Shown here piece by piece: positions 1 through 8,645 of a stretch of DNA of 64,000 bases; the first letter of the stretch is position 1, and each line of letters opens with the position of its first letter. A program made the translations under genes and the position numbers. This DNA comes from Acinetobacter geminorum. Its GTDB lineage: Bacteria > Pseudomonadota > Gammaproteobacteria > Pseudomonadales > Moraxellaceae. The notes below the pieces were generated by a model that saw only the letters and a list, made by a program, of their open reading frames with translations, had not been told where the DNA came from and ran no database searches. Location: the NCBI RefSeq assembly GCF_013009345.1, contig NZ_JABELE010000002.1, positions 257,387-321,386 of the forward strand, read 5' to 3'.

Positions 1-223
1 CAGACATATCGAGATCATCAAGGTGAATTTCACCTTTGTCCATACGCACTAGTCCAACAACCATATAGAAGCTTGTTGTTTTTCCTGCTCCGTTAGGGCC
101 AAGCAAACCAACAATCTGTCCACTTTGCATACTAAAAGATACGTCTTTGACGACCCAACGTTTACTATAGTTTTTTGCTAAGTGCTTAATACACAAAGTT
201 TGGGGTTGAAGAGCTTGTTGCAT
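1..223 (-). CDS. lptB: LPS export ABC transporter ATP-binding protein LptB (partial)
   Basis: Only the N-terminal ~74 residues are in the window; the gene runs off the left edge. The frame starts MQQALQPQTLCIKHLAK and contains a Walker A motif (GPNGAGKTTSFYMV) directly followed by VVGLVRMDKGEI, typical of LptB. LptB is the cytoplasmic ATPase that powers lipopolysaccharide/lipooligosaccharide extraction from the inner membrane with LptFG. Its ATG overlaps the lptA stop (TAATG), so translation is probably coupled. It is the last visible gene of the kdsD-kdsC-lptC-lptA-lptB run. Confidence 0.95.
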   Translation of the reverse strand, partial: MQQALQPQTLCIKHLAKNYSKRWVVKDVSFSMQSGQIVGLLGPNGAGKTTSFYMVVGLVRMDKGEIHLDDLDMS

Positions 224-771
224 TAGTCACGCGCTCCTGGGAAACTTTTTGAAGTTGATGGCGGAATAATAATTTGAACACGGTTTGATGATGAACCTTG
301 AGCTTCAACATCGCCTTTGTTCATACTATATTTCAACGAGTTACCACGGATGCTTGAACCATCTTGATATAGATATGCACCACCAGTCAAAGTAATAATG
401 CCTGTATCTGCATTATAAACAATGGTTTGCCCCTCGCCTCGTGCAAGGCCCTTGTCAGCACTAATTTGCTGTTGGAATTTAGACGGTCTACCTTTGGCAG
501 TAATCGTTTGAATTTCACGTTTAGAGTTAAGCGTAGCAACAATCGAGTCGGCTTGAAGCTTCATCGTACCTTGCTCAATCACAACATTACCCGTATAAGT
601 CGTCAAACCGGTTTTTTCATTATAAGTTGCACGATCTGCCACTAACGAAATTTGTTGATTACGGTCAGACGGTAAAGCAAAAGTCGAAGCAGATGATAAA
701 GCAACGAATGTAATTACCGCAGCTTGTTTTAGGAAAGCTGAAGAACGTTTTAAATTAAGACTTTGGTACAT
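223..771 (-). CDS. lptA: LPS transport periplasmic protein LptA
   Basis: LptA forms the periplasmic bridge that carries LPS/LOS from LptC to the outer-membrane LptDE complex. About 182 residues: a cleavable N-terminal signal (hydrophobic AAVITFVALSSASTFA) and then an OstA-type beta-jellyroll domain with the typical D-RATYNEKTGLTTYTGNV repeats. The start is placed at MYQSLNLK because GAGGAAAG sits just upstream; an in-frame ATG 36 bases earlier has no such site. It overlaps the end of lptC by 17 bases and its stop overlaps the lptB start, as expected for a co-translated export operon. Confidence 0.93.
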   Translation of the reverse strand: MYQSLNLKRSSAFLKQAAVITFVALSSASTFALPSDRNQQISLVADRATYNEKTGLTTYTGNVVIEQGTMKLQADSIVATLNSKREIQTITAKGRPSKFQQQISADKGLARGEGQTIVYNADTGIITLTGGAYLYQDGSSIRGNSLKYSMNKGDVEAQGSSSNRVQIIIPPSTSKSFPGARD

Positions 772-1303
772 ACTTTCCTCGAATATTAAAAAATTCGTAC
801 TGACCATTATTCAAATTAGCTTTTAGTCCTTTGCTGACAAAATCGCCCTGCGGAGATTGAACAATCACTTGGTGATCGGTTTCAATTTCTCTGGTTTTTG
901 GATATCCGGTTAACTCATCAGTTTGGAACTCAATCTTCCCTTGTGGCGCCAGTTTGGTTGCGACCACATCACCCGATAAAATAACTTTACGGTTATCATC
1001 GTAGCCATTTGCCTGTTTTGCAAAGAACGTCGCATCAACTTTGCCATCTTTATACATCGAGGCATTAAGTTGATCCAACTTTGATGTTTTTTGTTGCATA
1101 TCCTGTTCAAGCTGACGAACTTCAGCACGAATATACAAATTGCCTTGATCATCAGTTTGAGTCAAATGGACGCCCTGCGCTGAATATGTCATATTCTTCG
1201 CAGAACCAATGTCTAGTTTTTTTGCCTTGCCACTATAGTAGTAGTAACCACCACTTATAGCAGCAACCACTACAGCAACAATTGATAAAACTCTGGTATC
1301 CAT
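755..1303 (-). CDS. lptC: LPS export protein LptC
   Basis: Inner-membrane-anchored bitopic protein that receives LPS from LptBFG and passes it to LptA. It has 182 residues, with a single N-terminal membrane segment (VLSIVAVVVAAISGGYYYY) followed by a periplasmic LptC/YrbK beta domain containing MTYSAQGVHLTQTDDQGN and a YPKTREIETD stretch. Length and architecture match the family (about 190 aa). It lies between kdsC and lptA on the same strand, 37 bases after kdsC, and its 3' end overlaps lptA. Confidence 0.9.
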   Translation of the reverse strand: MDTRVLSIVAVVVAAISGGYYYYSGKAKKLDIGSAKNMTYSAQGVHLTQTDDQGNLYIRAEVRQLEQDMQQKTSKLDQLNASMYKDGKVDATFFAKQANGYDDNRKVILSGDVVATKLAPQGKIEFQTDELTGYPKTREIETDHQVIVQSPQGDFVSKGLKANLNNGQYEFFNIRGKYVPKS

Positions 1304-1340
1304 GAGCAGGAATAGCCTACCTTTTTAAGTAATCTTATTA

Positions 1341-1880
1341 TTAATGCGGTACTGCAAGATATTTTTCAAGAAGTTCTTGGTAAATGCCTTTTGCGATCAG
1401 CAACATATCACAGACTTCACGCACAGCACCACGCCCACCCATCGACTGCGTCACTAAATGCGCACGGCGACGTACTTCTTCGTGACCATTTGGCACAGTA
1501 ACGCTCATACCTGCGATTGCAAAAGCAGATAAATCAGGCCAATCATCGCCCATATACAAGCAATCAGACGGCAAAATATTAAACTGCGCACAAGCTTCAC
1601 GAAGTGCTGAGCCTTTGTCTTCACGGCCTTGAAAAACGAGGTCTACACCTAAATCAGACATACGTTTTTCAACAATATTACTTTTTCGACCTGTAATAAT
1701 GATGACTTTCATGCCGGCTTGCTGTGCAAGCTTCATTCCTAAACCATCACGAATATCGAATGATTTAATTTCATCGCCACTATTGGTTAACGTTACGAAG
1801 CCATCACTCAAAATACCATCAACATCCAGAACCAATGCCTGTAAATGACGTGCTTGTTCTAACAATGCATAAGATGCCAT
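1341..1880 (-). CDS. kdsC: 3-deoxy-D-manno-octulosonate 8-phosphate phosphatase KdsC
   Basis: HAD-superfamily phosphatase that removes phosphate from Kdo-8-phosphate to give Kdo for the LPS inner core. It has 179 residues, the usual KdsC size. The DxD nucleophile motif is in LVLDVDGILSDG (about residues 18-22), motif II is ITGRKS, and the distal MGDDWPDLSAF motif carries the Mg-binding acidic residues. The C-cap-less HAD form with RAHLVTQSMGGRGAVREV is typical of KdsC. It follows kdsD by 3 bases, so Kdo synthesis and LPS export sit in one operon. Confidence 0.95.
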   Translation of the reverse strand: MASYALLEQARHLQALVLDVDGILSDGFVTLTNSGDEIKSFDIRDGLGMKLAQQAGMKVIIITGRKSNIVEKRMSDLGVDLVFQGREDKGSALREACAQFNILPSDCLYMGDDWPDLSAFAIAGMSVTVPNGHEEVRRRAHLVTQSMGGRGAVREVCDMLLIAKGIYQELLEKYLAVPH

Positions 1881-1883
1881 TGA

Positions 1884-2876
1884 TTAATTTACCCCTGCCT
1901 GAATAAGGTCATGCATACTAATTACACCAATCACTTTGTTTTGGTCATCTACCACCACAAACTGACTAATTTTTTTCAGGTTCAGCTGTTGTAGAGCTTC
2001 TACCGCACGTGCTTCTTGAGAAATCGTTGATGGTTTTTTTGTCATCACTTCGGAAACAGGCAAATTCACATCGAAACCTTGCTGTTTATCAATTAAACGG
2101 CGCAAGTCACCATCGGTGAAAATACCAAGCAAATGTTCGTGTTCATCTACAATTGTCGTCAAGCCTAAACGTTTATTAGAAATTTCATAAAGCACTTGAT
2201 TCATTGGTGTATCTGGTGAAACTTTTGGCAGTTCATCGCCTGTATGCATCAGATGTTTTACATGTAAAAGTAAGCGTTTACCCAACGCACCTGCTGGATG
2301 CGAACGAGCAAAATCATCTGCGGTAAAACCACGCGCTTCAAGTAAAGCAACGGCCAGTGCATCACCCAATACTAAAGTTGCTGTCGTACTCGACGTAGGC
2401 GCCAAACCTAATGGGCACGCTTCGTCAGACTCACCTAAAGTTAAAGCGATGTCAGCATTTTGTGGCATTGGGCCTTTATCATCACGGCTAATCGTAATAA
2501 GAGGAACGCCAAGATGTTTGATTAAAGGCATCAACATCATGATTTCATCACTTTTTCCAGAATTGGAAATCGCAATTAAAACATCACCACGAACCAGCAT
2601 TCCCAAATCGCCATGTCCAGCTTCGCCCGGATGCATAAAGAAAGATGGTGTACCAGTTGAGGCGAAAGTAGCAGCCATTTTACGGCCAATATGCCCTGAC
2701 TTACCCATGCCAGTGATCACAACACGACCTTTACACTGTAACAATATTTCACAAGCTCGATTAAAACTGTCACCAATTTGTGTTGCTAACACGTCTAAGG
2801 CTTGTTGCTCAATACGCAATGTTGCTAATGCGCTGCTTTGGAAATCTGTAGGATTGGGCATACGAGTTTGACTCAA
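1884..2876 (-). CDS. kdsD: D-arabinose 5-phosphate isomerase KdsD
   Basis: Interconverts ribulose 5-phosphate and arabinose 5-phosphate, the first committed step toward Kdo. It has 330 residues: an N-terminal SIS domain (about 40-180) with VITGMGKSGHIGRKMAATFA and the AISNSGKSDEI sugar-phosphate loop, then two C-terminal CBS domains (about 210-330). First gene of the minus-strand Kdo/Lpt operon; its promoter should lie in the 200-base gap shared with the divergent cysS. Size and domain order match E. coli KdsD closely. Confidence 0.95.
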   Translation of the reverse strand: MSQTRMPNPTDFQSSALATLRIEQQALDVLATQIGDSFNRACEILLQCKGRVVITGMGKSGHIGRKMAATFASTGTPSFFMHPGEAGHGDLGMLVRGDVLIAISNSGKSDEIMMLMPLIKHLGVPLITISRDDKGPMPQNADIALTLGESDEACPLGLAPTSSTTATLVLGDALAVALLEARGFTADDFARSHPAGALGKRLLLHVKHLMHTGDELPKVSPDTPMNQVLYEISNKRLGLTTIVDEHEHLLGIFTDGDLRRLIDKQQGFDVNLPVSEVMTKKPSTISQEARAVEALQQLNLKKISQFVVVDDQNKVIGVISMHDLIQAGVN

Positions 2877-3074
2877 AATAATTGATCTGATCTCTTGTGA
2901 AGATCGGTGATTTTAATCAAAAGATTTGGGGGCATTCTAACATAACTCAATCATCTACACGTTTTTAAATGTATAAGATTTCACAAGCTTATAAAATTCT
3001 TGCATAAACCTTTGTGAAAAATGATGCATCAGTTATGATGTAACACTGTTTTTGTTGAGTGTTTGAAAACCCTT

Positions 3075-4496
3075 ATGCAACCGTTTGTTTTATATAACTC
3101 TGAGCAACGAAAAAAAGTTGAATTTGTACCTCGCAAAGAAGGTCACATCGATATGTACGTCTGCGGTATGACCGTTTACGACTACTGTCATATCGGGCAT
3201 GCTCGAGTTATGGTTGCATTTGACTACATTATTCGTTTCTTACGTAGTCAAGGCTGGAATGTGCGCTACATTCGCAACATTACCGACATTGACGACAAAA
3301 TCATCAAACGTGCGAATGAGAATGATGAAACAATCCAACAACTCACCACTCGTTTTATCGATGCAATGAATGAAGATGCTGCGAACCTAGGCTGTTTAGC
3401 TCCTGATGAAGCACCTAAAGCGACTGAATATATCGACCAGATGCAAAATATGATTGGCAATTTGGTGAATAAAGGCGCTGCCTACCCTGCTTCAAACGGC
3501 GATGTTTATTTTGAAGTGACCAAATTTGAAAAATATGGTCGCCTCTCTGGTCGTAAGCTTGATGATATGCAAGCTGGTGCGAGTGAGCGTGTTGATGTAG
3601 AAGTTGAAAAGAAACACCCTTTTGACTTTGTACTTTGGAAACATGCAAAAGAAAATGAACCATCTTGGGCATCTCCTTGGGGTAATGGTCGTCCAGGTTG
3701 GCACATTGAGTGTTCTGCAATGTCGACTTGCTGCCTAGGCAATCACTTTGACATTCATGGTGGTGGTTCAGATTTAATGTTCCCGCATCATGAAAATGAA
3801 ATTGCGCAAAGTGAAGCTTCGACTGGTGAGCAATATGTAAACTACTGGATGCATGTTGGCTTCATTAACGTTGACGGCGAAAAGATGTCTAAGTCTTTAG
3901 GCAACTTCTTTACGATTCGTGACGTGATGGAGAAATTCCACCCTGAAGTGATCCGCTACTTTATTGTGTCTTCGCACTATCGTAGTCCTGTGAACTTCTC
4001 TGATGTGGCACTCAAAGAAGCAAAAACTTCTTTAACTCGTTTCTATCATTCATTTAAAGCTTATCAACAAGTGTACGGTCAGAAGACAACTGAAACGCTT
4101 GATCAAAGCTTTATTGAGCGTTTTAACAATGCAATGTGTGATGACTTCAATACTGCTGAAGCAATGGCTGTATTGTTTGAACTGAACAAAGAGTTAAACC
4201 GTGCTGTAAAAGAAGAGCAAGCTGACCAAGCGACTGTGCTTTATTCGACATTACGTCACCTCACCAACATTTTAGGTTTGGTACAACACAATGTAGATGA
4301 TTTTTTAAAATCAGATATTGGACAAGAAGCGCTTGCTTTGTCTGATGCTGAAATTGAAGATTTCATTCAACAACGTGTTGATGCGAAAAAAGCAAAAGAC
4401 TTTGCTAAAGCGGATGGTATTCGCCAGTCTTTGCTCGACCAAGGTGTGGTATTAGAAGATACGCGTCAAGGTACAGTTTGGCGCCGTGCTGATTAA
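3075..4496 (+). CDS. cysS: Cysteinyl-tRNA synthetase
   Basis: Charges tRNA-Cys. Class I synthetase of 473 residues with the HIGH-type motif in YCHIGHARV, the zinc-site Cys in YVCGMTVYDY, the HHENEIAQSEA zinc/active-site region and the KMSKS loop (GEKMSKSLGN). The C-terminal helical anticodon-binding part ends FAKADGIRQSLLDQGVVLEDT. I chose the ATG giving MQPFVLYNSEQRKK, which matches the family start; a TTG four codons upstream is possible, and neither has a strong ribosome site. Divergent from kdsD. Confidence 0.95.
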   Translation: MQPFVLYNSEQRKKVEFVPRKEGHIDMYVCGMTVYDYCHIGHARVMVAFDYIIRFLRSQGWNVRYIRNITDIDDKIIKRANENDETIQQLTTRFIDAMNEDAANLGCLAPDEAPKATEYIDQMQNMIGNLVNKGAAYPASNGDVYFEVTKFEKYGRLSGRKLDDMQAGASERVDVEVEKKHPFDFVLWKHAKENEPSWASPWGNGRPGWHIECSAMSTCCLGNHFDIHGGGSDLMFPHHENEIAQSEASTGEQYVNYWMHVGFINVDGEKMSKSLGNFFTIRDVMEKFHPEVIRYFIVSSHYRSPVNFSDVALKEAKTSLTRFYHSFKAYQQVYGQKTTETLDQSFIERFNNAMCDDFNTAEAMAVLFELNKELNRAVKEEQADQATVLYSTLRHLTNILGLVQHNVDDFLKSDIGQEALALSDAEIEDFIQQRVDAKKAKDFAKADGIRQSLLDQGVVLEDTRQGTVWRRAD

Positions 4497-4520
4497 ACGT
4501 TCAATTAGATCACAAGAGTG

Positions 4521-4548
4521 TTGACACTTTAATGAAACACTCTATAAT
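4521..4548 (+). promoter_or_regulatory. Promoter of tRNA-Gly
   Basis: A near-consensus sigma-70 promoter directly before the tRNA: TTGACA (4521-4526), a 16-base spacer and TATAAT (4543-4548). It predicts transcription starting about 4-8 bases before the mature tRNA 5' end at 4560. Confidence 0.85.
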
Positions 4549-4559
4549 GTGCTCACATT

Positions 4560-4682
<123 letters not shown>

Positions 4683-4740
4683 TCTGGTAGTTATTTGCTT
4701 TGATTAATTAGACTATTCAACTAACCTATACTTTAAGTAT

Positions 4741-4768
4741 TAAAAAAACCCGCTAAAAAGCAGGTTTA
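4741..4768 (-). terminator. Terminator of the LprI-like gene
   Basis: On the minus strand, AAACCTGC-TTTTTA-GCGGGTTT forms a hairpin followed by a run of T. It lies 40 bases past the stop of the minus-strand gene at 4809-5162. Confidence 0.75.
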
Positions 4769-4808
4769 GAATTAAATATTTAAAACACCGTAATTTTTAA
4801 AACCTATT

Positions 4809-5162
4809 TTAAAGATCTAAACTTTTAAGCTCATTAAGACGTTCTTTAGTTTTATCAGCTTCACAACTTAAAATAATTAAATGTGAACCTGCTCCCATTG
4901 CTTGAGATCCATAATACCCCATCAAACCAGAACATTGCTTTGTACGATAATCAAGCCAAGCCTTTTGGGAATTTTCCAAACTGGCTTTCCCTTCACTATC
5001 CAAGTTTGAAGCTAATTTATTGTATATCTTATTCATTTTAGCTTTATCAGTTTTTAACTGTTTTTCAAAGCATTCAATATCAGAATAAACATTGCCAGTT
5101 TTACATTCTGCATGAGCAACCCCACAAAATAACACTAACAATGTAAGCATTAATTTCTTCAT
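4809..5162 (-). CDS. LprI-family (DUF1311) secreted protein
   Basis: A 117-residue protein with a clear signal peptide (MKKLMLTLLVLFCGVAHA, cleavage before ECKTG). The mature part has a four-cysteine layout: C20, C31 (DIECFEKQ), C78 (TKQCSG) and C100 (ILSCEAD). The core LENSQKAWLDYRTKQC is the hallmark of the LprI/DUF1311 family. Some family members inhibit lysozyme in the periplasm; whether this one does is inference. It is the first gene of the variable stretch downstream of tRNA-Gly and has its own terminator, so it is probably monocistronic cargo. Confidence 0.8.
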   Translation of the reverse strand: MKKLMLTLLVLFCGVAHAECKTGNVYSDIECFEKQLKTDKAKMNKIYNKLASNLDSEGKASLENSQKAWLDYRTKQCSGLMGYYGSQAMGAGSHLIILSCEADKTKERLNELKSLDL

Positions 5163-5252
5163 TTATATAATACCTTTCAAATTTCTAACTATTTGAATCA
5201 TTAGGTTTTAATTATGACATGAAACAACTTTTATTCGTACCAGAGGTTTTAA

Positions 5253-5453
5253 TTATTTAGCTACGTCATTTCAGTTACTGCAGCATGGTTAATTGATCGC
5301 TATAGCCTGTCTCGTAAATTGATTATTGATGAGCTTCGTCCATTCAATAAAGGGACTGATGGCAAGCATCTTTATGAACCGAATGAAGTTATTCCTATCC
5401 TTGAAAATTTAAACAGGCAAAGACAGCAACGTCAGTCGAGAAGGAAGAATTAA
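5253..5453 (+). pseudogene. Remnant of a small phage-type DNA-binding protein
   Basis: An open frame of 66 codons directly after an in-frame TAA and with no start codon near its beginning. It reads through VISVTAAWLIDRYSLSRKLI and ELRPFNKGTDGKHLYEPN to a basic tail (RQRQQRQSRRKN). The first part looks like a helix-turn-helix of the kind in phage small-terminase or excisionase proteins, and the tail is very basic. The lack of a start and the abrupt upstream stop suggest the C-terminal piece of a broken gene. It supports a mobile-element origin for this interval. The family assignment is tentative. Confidence 0.5.
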
Positions 5454-5758
5454 TATAGGGCTTTACGCCCCTTTATTATTTCTTATAAAAATATATTCCA
5501 CCAAAAAAACCAAGTTTAAATAAAATCACAAATTTAAAAACAATATTTTCATTAAAGTTATTCAATGTAAAAACCACTTATAAATTAATTTATTTACAAT
5601 TTTACAATGATTTTATTTTCATATTTATATTAACCATTTAACATATAAATTCTTATATTTTATCAATTGGTAAAATATTTAGTTACACGCTTTTATATTT
5701 TATAAAAAAACTATATGTTAGGTTTTAGACTCATAATTGATTCCATTGTGAGATAAAA
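5454..5758. other. AT-rich intergenic region upstream of the protease gene
   Basis: About 300 bases, very AT-rich, with no open frame that I believe is a gene. Just after the phage remnant, GGGCTTTACGCCCCTTTATTATT could be a short terminator hairpin (near 5458-5480). The remainder presumably holds the promoter of the secreted protease; no consensus promoter stands out. The high A+T is consistent with H-NS-type silenced, acquired DNA (inference). Confidence 0.5.
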
Positions 5759-7192
5759 ATGTCATCTAAATACAAGAAATTTAAATTAAAAACCCTTTCA
5801 ACCACTTTATTTATTGCATTTACTTCGACCGGTGTATTTGCAGCAGATAGTAATTCAAATCAACAAAAACCTGTAATGAATGTCGCTGAGACATTAGCAT
5901 TTGATGCGAAACACTATGCAGCATCTTATGGAGTTACATTAGACGAAGCTATGCGAAGATTACTTATTATGCATGGTACAGATAATCAGGTAGCAGGTTT
6001 AAGTGATAAATATAAAAATGTTATTTCTGGTCTATATTTTGATAATGGACCTGACTTCGGATTAAAAGTTAAAGTTGTTGGAAATAATAATTCTCAACAA
6101 GCTTTTAAATTAGAAAGAAAACCAGATACATCGATTAAGCTTTTAAAAAATAAAAATGTTCAAGAACGTATTCAAGTTAGAAAGCTGGCAAATTTAACTG
6201 AAACAGAAGTGGAATCAGCATATAGAGCTATTGAGCGCGGTGTAAGTGCCCCTATTACCCTTATACAAGAGGCTTCAAATACTAAGCAACAACGAGTAAA
6301 TCATCTTAATAAATCATTTGCTGCTGTTAAAAAAGCGTACCCTACAGTTGAAATGATTTTGGATGATGAGCAAACAGGTAATGCACTAGTCTATGTGAAA
6401 TCTCTAAAACAAATTGATAAACAAGCTCTCGAAAGACTGCTCAACGTCAAAGTAGACTTATCTGAAATTCCTACCGGTATTCTACCGACAAAATCACGTG
6501 GTGGATCTTGGTTAGTAACGAATACAGGTGGAAACTACTGTATGACTGGTTTTACTGCAAAAAGGGTCTCAACTGGTGAACTCGGTGTTATAACCGCAGG
6601 CCATTGTATAAAATCAACTACCCCTCTTAACTACAAGGATAAAGATGGAACTCAATATGCTATTTCACCTATAGCAGGTATGTATCGTAACGATACAACT
6701 ATGGACCTAGCATTTATGAAGGCAGGTACAACTACCACTCAACAAGCTGTGCCAGAGTTTTATGCTGATGCAACATCACCAGCTCGGGCTTTAACAGGTA
6801 AACGAAATAGAACTAGTACTGTAGTAAAAAGCGGAACGGTTAAAGGATCTTATGTTTGTCATCTTGGACAAACTTCACCAACAAATCCAGCATTGATGCA
6901 AAGCTGTGGTGAAGTAATATCAATTACTGGTGCGAATCATCATCCAGGTGGAAACACTTATGTAGTTGTTACCAATACCCAAAGTGGAGCTGGCACTAAT
7001 CATACATCTGGCTTAGGTACTTTGCGTTGTGTGCGTGGTGACAGTGGCGGCCCATGGTTTGCTTTAAATGTAGCATTTGGTATTCAGTCAGCATGCTCAT
7101 GGAAAGATACTGGCGAAACAATCACAAATACAGTCATTTATACCAGCGTAGATTACTTGGCTGATATAGGAGCTCAACTTGTATATCAATAA
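5759..7192 (+). CDS. Secreted trypsin-like (S1 family) serine protease with pro-region
   Basis: A 477-residue exported protease. Residues 1-28 form a signal peptide ending VFAAD; about 29-245 form a pro-region; about 250-477 form a chymotrypsin-fold domain. The catalytic triad is visible: His282 in ITAGHC, Asp316 in TTMDLAF and Ser429 in RGDSGGPW. Cysteine pairs flank the His and Ser motifs. The size and pro-region resemble bacterial alpha-lytic/streptogrisin-type proteases, in which the pro-part assists folding. The gene is AT-rich, sits between tRNA-Gly repeats, and its 3' end overlaps a lipoprotein gene. Substrate unknown. Confidence 0.88.
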   Translation: MSSKYKKFKLKTLSTTLFIAFTSTGVFAADSNSNQQKPVMNVAETLAFDAKHYAASYGVTLDEAMRRLLIMHGTDNQVAGLSDKYKNVISGLYFDNGPDFGLKVKVVGNNNSQQAFKLERKPDTSIKLLKNKNVQERIQVRKLANLTETEVESAYRAIERGVSAPITLIQEASNTKQQRVNHLNKSFAAVKKAYPTVEMILDDEQTGNALVYVKSLKQIDKQALERLLNVKVDLSEIPTGILPTKSRGGSWLVTNTGGNYCMTGFTAKRVSTGELGVITAGHCIKSTTPLNYKDKDGTQYAISPIAGMYRNDTTMDLAFMKAGTTTTQQAVPEFYADATSPARALTGKRNRTSTVVKSGTVKGSYVCHLGQTSPTNPALMQSCGEVISITGANHHPGGNTYVVVTNTQSGAGTNHTSGLGTLRCVRGDSGGPWFALNVAFGIQSACSWKDTGETITNTVIYTSVDYLADIGAQLVYQ

Positions 7193-7574
7193 AATATTAT
7201 TAGCGGTTGCTTCGTTAGGACTACTTGCTGCATGTCAGCAGCAAGTACCCAGTAAGCAAGAAAATAAAGATCAACTTAACTCAGTAAAAATTCCTGTTTA
7301 TCAATTCAATGGTATTTCTGCTTCTGCACGATTAAGAGGACCATTACAACTTAAGGATGAGTGTCTATATGTGAATGACATTTTAGTTGTATTTCCTGAA
7401 CGATCTACAGAATGGAATAGCAAAAATCAGACTTTAACTTATAAAGGTAAAAAAATTGCCTTAGGTGAAGAATTGGACATAGCTGGTGGTTTTGGCCAGT
7501 TTGAACGAGATAGTAAGCGAGTTAAAAATGTAAGCCCTTTATGTGAGCATAAAAGTATTTGGTTTGCTGGATAA
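7179..7574 (+). CDS. Lipoprotein coupled to the S1 protease (unknown family)
   Basis: A 131-residue protein starting at TTG, with AGGAG 7 bases upstream inside the protease gene, so it overlaps the protease 3' end by 14 bases and is very likely co-translated. The lipobox is LLAAC (Cys19), and the next residues QQQ suggest an outer-membrane lipoprotein. The mature part reads PVYQFNGISASARLRG, CLYVNDILVVFPE, LTYKGKKIALG and ends HKSIWFAG, with two conserved cysteines (CLYV and SPLCEH). A close paralogue lies at 11760-12164. No function is known to me. A role as partner or inhibitor of the protease is inference from the overlap. Confidence 0.8.
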   Translation: MYINKILLAVASLGLLAACQQQVPSKQENKDQLNSVKIPVYQFNGISASARLRGPLQLKDECLYVNDILVVFPERSTEWNSKNQTLTYKGKKIALGEELDIAGGFGQFERDSKRVKNVSPLCEHKSIWFAG

Positions 7575-7588
7575 ATTAGAGAGTTATT

Positions 7589-7624
7589 AAAAGTGCATTT
7601 CATAAATTGGAATGCACTTTTTCT
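7589..7624 (+). terminator. Terminator of the protease-lipoprotein unit
   Basis: The stem AAAAGTGCATT / AATGCACTTTTT is followed by T-rich sequence, 15 bases after the lipoprotein stop. Confidence 0.8.
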
Positions 7625-7750
7625 TTTATACTGTAATTGTTAAACTAATTACTCTTCAAATCGCTTAATATCTCAGCTTTAATTGTAAAAAAATATTCGA
7701 CACCACTTCGACCCCATTAAAATATAAACTATTGTTATTTAATAGTTATT

Positions 7751-7849
7751 ATAACCTTGTCAAGGTTGGGATCGCGAGTTCGAGTCTCGTTTCCCGCTCC
7801 AAAATTTAAAAAACCACTTAATTCGAAAGAATTAGGTGGTTTTTTATTG
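7751..7849 (+). repeat. Direct repeat copy 2: displaced tRNA-Gly 3' end plus terminator (attR-like)
   Basis: It begins ATAACCTTGTCAAGGTTGGG and continues through the complete T arm, acceptor 3' strand and CCA of tRNA-Gly, then the same terminator hairpin. It lacks the 5' half of a tRNA and so cannot be a gene. It matches 4585-4682 along its whole length apart from a few substitutions and one inserted A. It closes a 3.1-kb block (LprI-like protein, phage remnant, protease, lipoprotein). Confidence 0.85.
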
Positions 7850-7929
7850 GCTATGTGTAAATTTAGAGAAGTTTTACCACTCTTCCTTCCATACAAACGG
7901 AAGCTTTCATATTTGTAAGATTAAAATTT

Positions 7930-8565
7930 TTAATTCTTTGTATCTCCAACTTGTTGTAAATAGGCGACGACCATTAATTTTAAATGAGACTCTAATACCT
8001 GCTCCACTTTATCTGTTAACTGATTTTCAAGCACTCTTCTTATTAATCCCATAATTGCACCTAAAACGAACTCAGCGACGATCTGACTATCATCAAACTC
8101 AATATCCGAAGCACTCTCCAATAAATTTGAAACAGCAGCTAACATACGGTCATTCATTCGCTTTGAAAGATCCAATCCCCCTCTTTCTCCTGAAATAGCA
8201 TATAGCGCTTTTGACTCCTCAGGATTACTTAATTTTGCCAAGATTATTTCATCGACTAAAGCTGATATTAGGGTCTGAATTGAAGTCTTTTCATGTTTCA
8301 AGCAAAGCTCTTCAATTTTTTCTGCAACGCTATCAAGATGACGTTGCAAAACTGCAGCTAATAAAGAATCTCGGTTTGGATAGTATTGGTAAATACTACC
8401 GACTGATACACCCGCTCTTTCAGCAATACGTGTAGTATTACATTTTACAATTCCTTCTTTGAGTAAAACCTGAATGGTTGCTTCATGAAGTACTTCTATT
8501 GTTGCTGTTGAACGCGCCTGAACTGGTGATTTTCGTGGCTTCAGAGCAGTTTTATTAATGGACAT
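7930..8565 (-). CDS. TetR/AcrR family transcriptional regulator
   Basis: A 211-residue protein. The N-terminal helix-turn-helix spans about residues 20-65 (ATIQVLLKEGI, TTRIAERAGVSVGSIYQYYPN), and a longer helical ligand-binding part follows. The start is preceded by a basic segment KPRKSPVQARS. It is divergent from the aldo/keto reductase at 8646 with an 80-base shared promoter gap, the usual arrangement for a local repressor of the oxidoreductase. The ligand is not predictable. Both genes lie between repeat copies 2 and 3. Confidence 0.88.
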   Translation of the reverse strand: MSINKTALKPRKSPVQARSTATIEVLHEATIQVLLKEGIVKCNTTRIAERAGVSVGSIYQYYPNRDSLLAAVLQRHLDSVAEKIEELCLKHEKTSIQTLISALVDEIILAKLSNPEESKALYAISGERGGLDLSKRMNDRMLAAVSNLLESASDIEFDDSQIVAEFVLGAIMGLIRRVLENQLTDKVEQVLESHLKLMVVAYLQQVGDTKN

Positions 8566-8645
8566 AAAATGCGAATTCTAAATGTGAAGGATTCTTCATA
8601 AAATTTATCTTTAACAATATTGAAAGTAAAGTCTTAGGAAAACTT

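Noticed and set aside
7751..7800. Possible second tRNA gene.
   Set aside because: Only the 3' half of a tRNA-Gly is present, without a D arm or 5' acceptor strand; treated as an integration scar.
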